Assembly: GCA_030248215.1 (NCBI GenBank)
Contig: JASANG010001396.1
Span: 1 to 64,000, forward strand
Length of the DNA stretch: 64,000 nt
Reading direction: 5' to 3'
Origin: Enoplolaimus lenunculus
Taxonomy: Eukaryota; Nematoda; Enoplea; Enoplida; Thoracostomopsidae
Shown one piece after another: positions 53,729 through 64,000 of the stretch. The notes beneath the pieces were generated by a model. It ran no database searches and had not been told where the DNA came from. It saw nothing but the letters and a program-made list of their open reading frames with translations. The position numbers and the translations under genes are program-made. How positions within the stretch are numbered: the stretch's first letter is position 1; every line of letters begins with the position of its first letter.

Positions 53729-53999
53729 CTGCCTTATTAACTATTGAAACCATTACTAAATCCGTAAAATTACAAATTTGTTTATAGTTTAACAACGAAA
53801 AGCGTGAAGAAGTTTCAGCCAAAAAGAAAATTGTACCCTGGGGTCATGAGAGTAAACGTCAACAAGTTTCACTGCCTTTCACTGCGTTTTTCTACTCTGC
53901 ACAAACATTTTGACTAAAACTGAAAACTCTTAATATGCGCTTGTCGACACAATGCAGTCGTAGCACCTTTTGGCTGGTTGGAAGGTAATTTAGGAATGA

Positions 54000-54165
54000 T
54001 AATTGAGTAAGTAACTGCAATTAACTCAAGTCTAAGCTGATTAATTAACTCAGAATGAGTTCAATTCATTCAGAACTCTGCGTTCTGAAAAACCTAATTG
54101 AGAGCTGAGGCGTCTGAGTGGATTCAACTCATTCTGAGATAAAATCAATTCAGTGGAATTTACTG
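54000..54165. mobile_element. Family B MITE fragment
   Basis: TTAACTCAGAATGAGTTCAA, then AACTCATTCTGAGATAAAAT and CAGTGGAATTTACTGTG. Confidence 0.6.
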
Positions 54166-55042
54166 TGAAATTTTTGGTTTTGATACATGTTTGGGGTCCT
54201 AGGCCTGGTACACCGTGGATCCGCCAATCCTGCCTTGATTTAACGAATAGCAATGTTGCTTAGCCAAATTTTCAGGCAATTTTATTGATTAAAATTGCAC
54301 CAGACAGCGAGGCACCCGTAGGTACAGCAACGCAAGTCCACCATAAGGCAAGTAGCATTAAACCGAAAAGTCAATGACCTCTTTGAACGCAACTTTGGTG
54401 TATATCATATTATATCGACTGGTTCACAATAAAATGCAACTAATAAATGACCCCAATGATTTAACCACACAACAGATTCCAAACAGAACGAGTGTTTTTA
54501 TACGCCACCGATTGCGCAGCCAAGGGGGGCAGGAGGTTATAGCGCAACCCCCAACTGGGATCAAATGTAAAATTTTATATTAAGGATTTAGTTCTTAAAA
54601 TGTATTTGGTGTTTCATTCGCTTCGCTCGCAAGCTTTTTTAACTTTCATATTGGCATTAAGGATGCTTTCGGATAACGAATCGCTGGATTCGTCATTGAC
54701 ACCACGTTGGGCCATATCGACAACTGTTCTCAACAGCCAATGGTCAAAGAATGATGTCACACATTTGGTCTCTGAAAATTTTGGGGTCACAAAGAATTTT
54801 ACACATTTGTATGATGGTATCCTCTGGGGTTGTTCCTGTGTAAAATGCCGACGGTAGGTAGAAGTCTGACTTGTCGCAAACTAACGAATCGTTAATCATT
54901 ATTTAACACTTTCAGGGTGGCAGATAACTGCTCTAGAAAACAACAAGTTGAACATTTCCGTTTTCGTACAGACAAAACATGCCATAAAGGCCAGTTTCTG
55001 AACGAAATTATAAAATGTACCTCAAAGTATAATTATACTACG
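54166..55042. other. Intergenic; two weak open frames
   Basis: Frames at 54374-54583 and 54600-54857 look ordinary in composition but overlap a dispersed TTTCATTCGCTTCGCTCGC motif and show no domain, so they are not called as genes. Confidence 0.3.
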
Positions 55043-55270
55043 GATGACCAATGTTGCTTTGAGGGGCGTAACAGTTACATTAAACGCATTCCTTAGCCTA
55101 AGCCTAAGCCTAAGCGTTGCCAAAATGAGTTCCTAAGGCTAAGTCTAAACCTAAACCTAAACCTAAGCCTAAGTCAAAGGTTAAGCCTAAACAAAAATAT
55201 AATCTAGAATCTAAACGTACGCTTTTATAGACCCACCAGAAAGCTGGACGGCCTTTAAAGTAACATGGGT
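55043..55270 (+). mobile_element. Family C MITE
   Basis: GACCAATGTTGCTTTGAGGG to CTTTAAAGTAACATGGGTC, flanked by CTACGGAT and TTACGGAT (7 of 8). CCTAAACC/CCTAAGCC core. Confidence 0.75.
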
Positions 55271-56064
55271 CTTACGGATTATAAGATAAATGCAAAAACA
55301 AATACCTGAGGTCCGCTGCAAAATTCGAGTTTGAAATAGGTCTGAAAAGTTTTATAGTATATATCACTGGTATAGTCTTCTTTATTTACATGATATTTCT
55401 AAATCATCAGCTGAAGCAATCAGCAGATATTGTTGTTTTACTAAAATTTTTAACTAAAAATGTTACTAACTTGCAGTTAGAAATGCTTACGCTAACTAAT
55501 ATACAACACAGCTATCATTAGCGGATTCAGAGGTAAGCGGGTTGCGGGCGAACACCCGATGTCAAAATTTTTTTGTGATCGCATTGTAAGGTCTCGTTTC
55601 CATCAAAAATTTTTTTGTAAAAATACAATTCAGAACTTTTTGTGATTGAATGGAAAGGTGCCTAACTTACAATTTTTCGCCCTCAGACAATTTTTTGTAA
55701 AAACAAATTTTTGCTTCAGAATTTTTATGATAAAAAAGATGACGTCCCAAACGTTACAATTTTTGCGTTTCATAACATTTGCCAGCCAATCCGATCGGTC
55801 GGAAAATTTTGGATCCGCCTCCGACTGCCATTGCCTCATTTAGATTCATTCAAGCTAAATGTAGCAGAGTTAACGTTTATACTTCTACAATCTGAGTTAC
55901 AGTTCAACAAATTTATCAACGCATACTCGTATCCAAGCCCCTCAAGTGAAGCCTGGCTTGATATTTGCTGTCAATTCTTGTAGCAAATTTTGAAGCATAC
56001 TTCTGCCCGCCAGACCCTGGTAGGTAGTCAAAAGGCCCCTAAGACAAATTATGGTTCTCCGTCA
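55271..56064. other. Intergenic, no gene seen
   Basis: AT-rich. Segments near 55590-55750 repeat TTTTTGTAAAAA/TTTTTTTGTAAA; nothing else. Confidence 0.3.
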
Positions 56065-56264
56065 CACTGCAAAAAATGCTGGGTCAAATTGACTCTGTCG
56101 GAAATAGGCTTTTCCTGACTCCACAAACTGAGTCAAAATTCCACTCCGTCTGAGTCAATTTCGACTCAATTTGTCTCTGGCGGAGTCGAATTTTGACTCA
56201 GTTTGTGGAGTCCGGAAAAGCCTATTTCCGAGATAGTCAATTTGACTCACCATTTTTTGCAGCG
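56065..56264. mobile_element. Family A foldback MITE
   Basis: CACTGCAAAAAATGCTGGGT to CCATTTTTTGCAGCG with complementary arms; flanking TA lost. Confidence 0.85.
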
Positions 56265-56528
56265 CACATCCTATATTTTTGCTCGCGAATTGAACTGATT
56301 CTATAGTATACGATAAACCCACCTTAAACGAAATATTTCCTTTTGAAATTGCCCTGTAAGTCGGAAACTAAACAAAAAAATAGTCGTTGTTTATTCGTAG
56401 ACCATAATGGTCATTTGTGGTACCACAAGGCATTGCAGTTACATTGTCGTTGTTTGTATACAGAAACAAAAATGGTGCCGATTAATAATTGCAAATTTGC
56501 AACATGTTTTTGTATAAGCACCGAAGGC

Positions 56529-56543
56529 TGTTGTTGTTGTTGT

Positions 56544-56577
<34 letters not shown>

Positions 56578-56933
56578 CGTTGTTATTGTTTGTTGTTGTT
56601 GTTGTTTGTTGTTGTTGTTGTTGTTGTTTGTTGTTGTTGTTTATTGTAGTTGTTTCTTGTTGTTGTTGTTGTTGTTGTTGTTCTTGTTGTAGTTGTTTGT
56701 TGTTGTTGTTGTTTGTTGTTGTTGTTCTTGTTGTAGTTGTTTGTTGTTGTTGTCGTTGTTGTTGTCGTTGTTGTTGTTTGTTGTTGTTGTTTTTTGATGT
56801 TGTTGTTGTTGTTGTTGTTTGTTGTTGTTGTTCTTGTTGTAGTTGTTTGTTGTTGTTGTAGTTGTTGTCGTTGTTGTTGTTGTTGTAGTTGTCGTCGTCG
56901 TTGTTGTTGTTGTTGGTGGTGGTGGTGGTGTTG
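56529..56933 (+). repeat. (TTG)n microsatellite, ~405 bp, interrupted
   Basis: TTG repeats broken by single T, TTC, TAG and TCG units, grading into GGT repeats at the right end. Long frames on both strands (poly-Leu/Val/Cys or poly-Asn/Gln/Thr) are artefacts of it. Confidence 0.95.
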
Positions 56934-57160
56934 CTGCTGTTGGAAAAATTCAAAAATAAGCTCAAATTTCAGTGATTAACAATTTCGTGGTTTCGGGTTT
57001 ATTTTGTCACCATTACAATTAATGTATACCTGAGAGATAGAAATGGCCTTACCGCTTGCAGCGCTGTGTCACTGGTTAGTACGCAAGTCTCGTTCCGCAT
57101 TTTAGATCTTAAACAGGAATAGGAAGTTTCTGTTTTCACACGAGTAATCACTCGCTAGCA

Positions 57161-57323
57161 GGCCCGTAGCCAGCTCACCTTGCTAGGGAGGGGACAAAAC
57201 AATTTTCAGGAGGGGCATACAATTGGTTTTCGATTACTTACAAACAAGGGTGGACACTTTTTAAGTTGGTCTAAAATTTTTCCAATGGGGGCGGAGCCAG
57301 CTCCGGCGAGTACCTGGCTACGT
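57161..57323. mobile_element. Family G MITE
   Basis: GGCCCGTAGCCAGCTCACCT to TACCTGGCTACG. Confidence 0.75.
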
Positions 57324-57843
57324 GACAGCTTACGGTATAAGAAAACTGCAATTCAGCAATATTGCAAAATTCGTAAAAAATTGCAGTTTGCAAACCACTG
57401 AAGCACAGTTACACTTTCCCTTCACAAATTTAAGACTAAGATTAAGCCTTTGAGATTTTTTCAACCTTAACTGCGTGGAAAAGTGTACAATAGTCCTTGA
57501 TCACATATCGCACACTAGAGTTGTGCCAATATTTGAATTTGTTATAAAAACTTTATGGAATTTCAAAGTATACAAGAGCTAAAATAAGTAAAAACTGTGA
57601 ATTTTTTTACCCTCAAATTAAACGATGTAAACTCGAGTTGGAAATTTTTGAAATTTTCAATATTTAAATTTTAAATTTCACTAACAAATTCAAATTAGCT
57701 GCAATTTCAACACATTGAATCACACAGCAAAAATGATGTGTACGAGATGTGTTTTGGCGTGGCTAAAAACAGCGAGGCGTAGAAAACAGTAGAAACAAAA
57801 TGCTCGTTTTACACTTTTTCTTGGCGCCGGCTTAGGCTTAGGC
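57324..57843. other. Intergenic, no gene seen
   Basis: AT-rich, featureless. Confidence 0.3.
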
Positions 57844-58011
57844 AGACCCGCAGCCAACTCACCTCGATTGGGGGCTGAGGGGTAAATAATGTTCAGGAAG
57901 TGCATACAAGGATTTTCAGTGGCGTACTAGCAAGGTTGGAAATTTATAGGGGGTGGGCAAAATTTTTCCATGTGGGACGAGCCCCCATGGCCCTGTTTCG
58001 CTACGGGCCCG
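57844..58011. mobile_element. Family G MITE
   Basis: AGACCCGCAGCCAACTCACC to TTTCGCTACGGGCCC. Confidence 0.7.
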
Positions 58012-58844
58012 GGCTACTTAACCAAACGGGCATTTTATCGCCTAAGGCAGCAAACCAAGGCTTAACCTTAAGGAAGTGTACAAAAACCCGTTACTACGTG
58101 GGCATTTTAGCCCCTCGGAAATTTGGTCGAAAAAAGTATATTTGTATAAAATTGCGTACTGGCTGGCATATGTTATATGATCTCTATCTTATATTCTACG
58201 TTATCGTAGAAATAGGCAGTCTTTATGACTGAATTTACGCTTGAACTTTTTATTTATGTAGGTATCATTTTTTAAAGATATGACTATTTCATTAAAACAT
58301 CAAAAAATTAGACTCTATTGTAGCCCTGGGAAAATAGGTTCGCCCTCAAAGGCCCATGGGCCAAATTTATAAGCCAAAATTATAAATTTAACACCATCAG
58401 ATCTGTGGTATGCTGTATATCCAAAACATAGGTTATACTTTAAAATTAACCATCTCAGAACTGGACTTAATTACGGCTTGAACTACGACATATATATACT
58501 AATTGCAGTTAGGCATCTCCAAACAACAGTCACGTATTTCTAAGTTAAGCAGTAGTTTGTACAACTGAACGTGGGTTGAAACAAATTTAATTAGAAATTT
58601 ATTTCGACGTTAACGCATATCTCAAAATCTATAAATTGAAATTACTCAAATTTTAACCTTTGTATTTATCAGACAAATGTAATAATGACGCCTTTTTTGT
58701 GTTATAATTTCCCCCTGTCGCGTAGTATAGTTGGACGCGACAATGTCGAGCAATGATTTATTAATGTTCAGAATGTTGAATTTCAAATTTTGTCGCAAAT
58801 TTTGCAGAAAAATTAATTTCAAGTTTCAAATTGAGTACTTCAAT
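58012..58844. other. Intergenic, no gene seen
   Basis: AT-rich, featureless. Confidence 0.3.
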
Positions 58845-59112
58845 TGGGCCCATAGTCAAGGATGGGCCAGGAGGAGGGGTGGCTGAGCTCCCATGAAAAA
58901 TTTTGCCCCCCCCCCTAAATATTTTCGACCTTACTTGTAAGTCATTGACATCCGGGTGGGACAAGGAGGGGGGGCTCAGTCCCGATGGAAAAATTTTGGT
59001 TCCCCGAAGTATTTTGAACCTTACTTGTAAGTCACTGAAATCCTTTGTATGCCGCTCATGAAAATTGTTTAGCCACTCCCCCCCCCCAAGCAAGGTGAGC
59101 TGGCTACGGTTC
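58845..59112 (-). mobile_element. Family G MITE with internal duplication
   Basis: Reads GGGCCCATAGTCAAGG to GCAAGGTGAGCTGGCTACGG. The CCTTACTTGTAAGTCA(T/C)TGA block occurs twice. Confidence 0.7.
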
Positions 59113-59398
59113 TGGCTTCAGTATGTCCATACCACAAACTTGATCGTTAAAACATAAAACTTAGAATTTTACTTTAACTCAAATCAATTGCTAACGTGTA
59201 GTGGATGTCCGCACCAGCGAAATTTTTAACATCCGTATCCGTAACATTTTTAGAACCGGAAAAGGGCCGCAGTTTGGGCTGCGATGTCCAAGAATTAAGA
59301 GATTTTGTGATTCAGCTGGAAACGTCCTTGAATTCGTTCGCTCGATATGTTACGAATTGGATTTGAAAAAATACACACGTACAAATGTTTAGCTCCTG

Positions 59399-59612
59399 CA
59401 CTGCAAAAAATGGGTAGTCAAATTGACTCTCTCGGAAATAGACTTTTCCTGACTACACAAACTGAGTCAAATTCGACTCCGTCAGAGTCACACGTGCGAC
59501 ATATTGAATCGAATTTAACTCTGGTGGAGTCGAATTTGACTCAGTTTGTGTATAGTCAGGAAAAGCCTATTTCGAAGAGAGTCAATTTGACTTCCCATTA
59601 TTTTTTGCAGTG
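59399..59612. mobile_element. Family A foldback MITE
   Basis: CACTGCAAAAAATGGGTAGT to TATTTTTTGCAGTG; the frame that crosses it (59347-59652) is not a gene. Confidence 0.85.
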
Positions 59613-60079
59613 TGGGAGCGCAAAATACAATTGTAAGTTAAACACAAGTTGAACTCAACTTGCTCATTATCAACCAGTCATTAAGGTTTCTACTCAGTAC
59701 TCGAAGTCATAAACATGGTAAAACCCTATCGCTTATTCCGGTTTTAAGAGTCAGTTTACTTCGAAATCTTTGCCAGCTTTAACTGGTAGCCAATAGCCAG
59801 CGGTCAAAAGGGCACTTAATATGCTATACCTGAAAACCAAGTCAAAAAGCCGAACAATGTCTTTTACCCGAAAGATACATCGAACCAGTTGTTGTAAACA
59901 AAACATCCTGGTTTTCGAACGAGTCGGTCAATGTTTTCTAGGGCAAACAAGCGAAAAGTGTCATATTTCAGGTGATCAACGCGAACATACAAGTAGGGCG
60001 TAAAAACAAAATACCAAATAACCAATTAAATTCGCTGCCGAGTTTTTAGAAACATTCGCCAAATAACTCTAATCAGTTA
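59613..60079. other. Intergenic, no gene seen
   Basis: No supported feature. Confidence 0.3.
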
Positions 60080-60402
60080 AACCAAGAGTCGGTAATAAGA
60101 GTGTGCAACTTCCAAAAATACGCGTGGCATAAAAAGTACCACCGCGCGTTGCGTTTTGCCCATACCCCCCTTATTTGAGGGGGTTAACTGCACACAGAAC
60201 TCAGCTAAACTTAGTTCAAGAATATTACCGGACACGGTTTGCACTGTGTATCGCAACAGTATTTGCCTGCGTTCAAGGTTTCAACACCCCCCCCCCAAAT
60301 GAGGGGGGTCAGGAAAAAACGCAACGCGTGCCGGGTACATTCTTTTGCCCACAGAATGTACCCAGTTGCACACTCTTGTTGAAACCGTTATCGACTCTTG
60401 GT
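60080..60402. mobile_element. Family I element with TTAA at both ends
   Basis: TTAAACCAAGAGTCGGTAAT at the left and TATCGACTCTTGGTTAA at the right, GTGCAACT/AGTTGCACAC inner repeats, and CCCCCCTTATTTGAGGGGG / CCCCCCAAATGAGGGGGG hairpins inside. The clearest copy of the family. Confidence 0.75.
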
Positions 60403-60605
60403 TAAACTACGAAATTTGAAACGCCATTTGGGCTATTTGAATAGAATAGCTTAAAATCCATTAAGCTATTGAAATTTCGGGCGTTTTGAACATTACTAAA
60501 AAATATTTGGGGTCAATAAACGCTTTTCCAGCTACAATTCTAGTGAGTAATTCAGTTTAAAATGCCATGAGACAGAAACGTTAAACTTTTATTGTTCAAG
60601 ATAAT

Positions 60606-60794
60606 GGCCAATGTAAAGAACGGAGGCGGAACAGTATTATAAGCATATACGTAAGTATAAGCCCAAGCCTAAGCGTATGTATGAGCATATTACTAAACCT
60701 AAGCCTAATCCAAGCAAAAAATTAGTCTAAAGCTTAAGCTTACTCTATTGCAGTCCCACAAAAAACGTTCCGCCCCTGATCTTTACATGGGCCA
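60606..60794 (+). mobile_element. Family C MITE
   Basis: GGCCAATGTAAAGAACGGAG to CCTGATCTTTACATGGGCC, GCCTAAGC core. Confidence 0.75.
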
Positions 60795-61447
60795 GTAAAA
60801 TTAAGTAATATTTTTCTAAAATTGGTCTTGTCAGAATATGACATGAAAGTATGATTAGGTTACACTAGCGATATTTTGCAAAGGCTTCTGTAATATTTCA
60901 TACGGTTCGTCACCAGAAACATTTTGACCAAATGGTATTTAAACCGACAATTAAAATTAAGCGAAGTTGTTGTTCAAAAATTGAAAATTTCCTCGAGGTC
61001 ACCCGGTTACGTAAATGGTATTTGAGTCAAATGACTCGAATGAGCAACAAAGCTTCACAAATCGCAGGTTTTATTTTAAAAGAAACGCGGAACAAAGCAA
61101 CGATAAGAATAAATATGCCAAAGAAATTATCGAATTAAAATGTGATCAAGTTTGATAAACAATGACAGTCTGAATTGATTTTAAACCAAGGCAGACGCCT
61201 ACAGTTAAACAGGTGTTGTTTTTTTTCAATTTTTGATAAACCGCAAATTACAGGGCGGTAAACGCATCAGGCAGGTTTAATAGCGACACTACAGTCAGCA
61301 TCGGGCAACAGATAACCCAATATGAAAGTGGTAGGTTTCAGCAACAATTTAGGACAGACCCGAAATTTCATTGAGTGAACCGTGGGACTGAGGACGGATT
61401 CTTAGTTTCGGCCAAAAATATCACTGAATATTGAAAACAAAACCGTA

Positions 61448-61483
<36 letters not shown>

Positions 61484-63290
61484 ATTAATATTATAGTTAA
61501 TATTATCATTATTATTATTATTATTGTTAATTCTAATTCTATACTATGAATGCTTCAATTTTTGACTTAATTGTCATAAAATTGCCAAAGCTTAAACCTG
61601 CGACATTTTCCGCTTTTGTCTATTCTATTATTGGACCGTAAAACTAATCTTGATTGTTCACAAAACGGTTTGAAACAGAACGAAAACTGCGATTTCGAGT
61701 AAGAAAAAATTATAAAACAGTATTTAAAATATCCCTAATTAAAACTCATGGAAGACTTAATTTGATGCGCACAACCGCGTTCGAAGTACAACAGAAAGTG
61801 ATACAGTAACAGATGAACAGCGACACGGATTAATTTAATATCAATCAATTACAGTTCAAATTAAAGGCCATCGGACCGTTGCGTCGAGACAGGGACGCAG
61901 CTGCGGGGGGGGCAAGGTTCTTATGACCCCGCAATGGTTTTGAAAAAATTTCATTTTTGAATAAATTAAAACTATATTTCTGAAATATAAAACAAATTTG
62001 TCTGAAATACAAAACAAAGATTTTCTGGTAAACGATTCGATAACTCGGGATAACGCTTAACGAAATACCTTTTTACCACATAAGATACATCCAAGATGTA
62101 AACTTAGGCTGGACGAGTCTGGACTCGGCACAAAATTTTTTCAAATTTAATTGTTTATATACACTCCTAAGGATAGAAACGGAGCAACTTTTGAACATAC
62201 ATAAAAATCAGAAAATTAGTTTTGAATTTAAGACAAATATTTGTTGCAAGGAAAAAATTTATGTCTTATAAATTGGAAACAGTAATTTCTTAAATATAAG
62301 ACATATATTTTAGCCATCTCAGACACAAATGACTGAGCAGTTTGTGAGCGGTCCCGGCCGCTGCTCCCTCCCCGGTCAATATGGAATAATCTTTAGTCAT
62401 CTGTTGGAATCGTCGGCTATGTCATTTACGGCTATGGCACAAATGACATATCCGTTGTCCGGATTTATTTGCTAGCTTTCACGGATTCTCTAGTGGTAAT
62501 AAAGATATTCCGGAACTAACTGGTTTTCGTCTTTAGAGATGAAAATCGTATTAATTAAATTAAAGTTGAAATTAACCAGTTTTATCCAGAATTAATGAAG
62601 AAATCAAGAGATATTAAAACCAGAATAACTGGTTTTTAAAAGTTTATTTAAACTGTTGTTTCTCTCAATTATCAGTTCAGTTGTATTGTAACGAAGTACA
62701 AAAAATGTGGTTTTTTCTTGTTCGACGGGCTTCATTGCACAAGCTCAGAGATCGAACCCGCAGACTAAGACCAGTAAGGGATGAACTCGCCTGGCCCTCT
62801 AGTCACATACCCCTACCCCTGATTATTTGGGTGGTTTACACGGTTTAAGGCTATTAATATCTGAAAGACATTTCTGTCTTGAAAACAAAACCTGCTATGA
62901 AAAATTTGGCCCTGAGAGTGGACTGCCATAAGGCAACGGCCAATTTCGTATGGCATTGCGCATTTTTGGGTCTTGGGTACCAATGTTTCGCGAAGATTTT
63001 GCAACGCTATTTCGTAAACCTCTGATTTGAATTAGAGTCAGTACTTTTATTCAAACAAGGAAAACTTTCATTTGTCCGTGAATACAAAAGTTAAAAGTAT
63101 TTATATTTTAACGTTTAAAGTCTTTTAGTATATGTATATTCGTTAGCAGTAGAGAATTTAGTTCGCAGGGCAAATATTAAATATTAAATCTCTAAGGCAG
63201 CAGTGGCTCTACAGGCAGGAAAAATGCTAATCTTAAATGTAAACAGAACAAATCACTTAAGTATTTGAATTAAAAGTTGGGCCCATGCAC
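60795..63290. other. Intergenic; (ATT)n at 61446-61535
   Basis: Apart from an ATT-repeat cluster, repeated ATATAAGACA(T/A)A phrases at 61980-62310 and a B-box-like tRNA remnant at 62740-62780 (minus strand CTGCGGGTTCGATCTCTGAG), nothing is recognised. Short frames at 60932 and 62813 lack support. Confidence 0.4.
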
Positions 63291-63645
63291 GCCCGTAGTC
63301 AGCTCACACTGCTAGGGGAGCTAAAATTATTTCAGGCAGGGCATTCAAGGGTTTTCAATGAGTTACAAGCAATGTTGAAAATTCTCCACGGGGGGCTTTA
63401 TTGACAAGTTTAACATACTGGAACGAAAAGCCGAAAGCTGTTCTGTGAGTTCCTTAGCAGAACAATTTGTATATAACAACCTGTTCTGTTATTTACCACT
63501 GGCACACAACCAGCTTACTTTGCTAGGGGGACCAAACGATTTTCAGGAAGAGCATACAAAGATTTTCGATGACTTACAAGCAAGGTTGAAACATTTCTAA
63601 GCAAGCCAACGTTTCTATAGAGGGGCTTAGCCCCTTGGCCCGGCT
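63291..63645. mobile_element. Two family G MITEs
   Basis: A left-half copy at 63291-63402 (GCCCGTAGTCAGCTCACACT) and a fuller copy at 63501-63645 (CACAACCAGCTTACTTTGCT to CCTTGGCCCGGCTA), both with TTACAAGCAA(T/G)GTTGAAA. Confidence 0.65.
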
Positions 63646-63875
63646 AAAAATATATCGCCGAAAAAGTTCAAAACGTGTTCTGGTTGTTTGCACAGGAGGT
63701 ATGCAAAATGATTGAAACTAAATGTCGTTTATACAAAGTTTCTGTTCGTCCCAGAAACCCCAATAAGCCATAATTGCTAAAATGTTTAGCATTCCAACTA
63801 AACTGCGCTAATTCTGTTAAAAACCCGTAAAATTAACAATTTTAACCATGGAAATGAAAGTAACACGAAAACTGG

Positions 63876-64000
63876 CCAATGTTACTTTAAGGGGCGTAAC
63901 AGTAGATTAGGCGTATTGCTAAGAATGAAGCCTAAGCGTTACAAAAGTGAGTTCCTAAGCCTAAGCCTAAGGCTAAGCATAAGCAAACATATGTAATCTA
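63876..64000 (+). mobile_element. Family C MITE, runs off the window
   Basis: GGCCAATGTTACTTTAAGGG, GCGTAACAGTAGATTAGGCG and a CCTAAGCC core continue past the right edge. Confidence 0.7.

Noticed and set aside
56343-56979. Long open frames (172 and 184 codons) on both strands
   Set aside because: They translate the interrupted TTG microsatellite into poly-Leu/Val/Cys or poly-Asn/Gln; no non-repetitive protein remains.

Overview
This is a eukaryotic, almost certainly invertebrate animal, nuclear window (about 38% GC by eye). It has spliced genes with GT-AG introns and a metazoan-specific receptor tyrosine kinase. Nearly every non-coding kilobase carries non-autonomous DNA transposons. I cannot fix the phylum: a 44-nt intron at the left edge would suit a tunicate-like compact genome, but that is weak inference.

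Layout. 1-390: a probable 3' end of a plus-strand membrane-protein gene (fibronectin-III-like exon, very short intron, transmembrane exon). 594-1904: a 1.3-kb foldback element. 2.0-20.5 kb: no gene found; MITEs, three GCCTAA-rich or related tandem arrays (4.38-6.65 kb, 6.98-7.46 kb and smaller ones), and two copies of a 5-bp-TSD element packed with ATATCATATGATAT-like palindromes. 20.8-40.8 kb: one complete discoidin-domain-receptor (DDR) tyrosine kinase gene on the minus strand. I rebuilt it as 18 exons with matching phases from ATG (40796) to TGA (21191), 1,233 residues, plus a second near-identical copy of exon 8. 41-64 kb: again mostly repeats (a 0.9-kb GCCTAA array element, a TTG microsatellite, hAT-like, Tc1/mariner-like and piggyBac-like MITEs), no convincing gene.

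The DDR gene encodes, in order: signal peptide, discoidin (F5/8 C) domain, discoidin-like domain, short stalk, one transmembrane helix, an unusually long disordered juxtamembrane region (about 485 residues against roughly 140-175 in vertebrate DDR1/2, from memory), and a tyrosine kinase domain ending almost at the C terminus. Invariant catalytic residues are present, but DFG is DLG. The introns carry at least twenty MITEs, several of them long hairpins, and one abuts the exon 2 donor at +4. The sequence just after the stop codon is a 13-unit minisatellite in which most units carry ATTAAA on the sense strand.

Mobile-element families seen repeatedly (my labels): A, TA-flanked foldback with CACTGCAAAAAATGG ends; B, TA-flanked with CACTGTAAATTCCA ends; C, 8-bp-TSD hAT-like elements with GGCC ends and a TTAGGC/GCCTAA core that can expand into minisatellites; D, TTAA-flanked piggyBac-like elements containing a tRNA-like pol III region; E, 5-bp-TSD palindrome-rich elements; F, GTAGTGACCCGAATAAG ends; G, GTAGCCAGCTCA...GGCTACGGGCC; H, CAGTGCCGGA...TCCGGCCCTG; I, ACCAAGAGT...ACTCTTGGT; J, GTTGCGCTATAC; K, a hAT element with a perfect 8-bp TSD. 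All family assignments rest on terminal repeats and target-site duplications only; no transposase gene was recognised.
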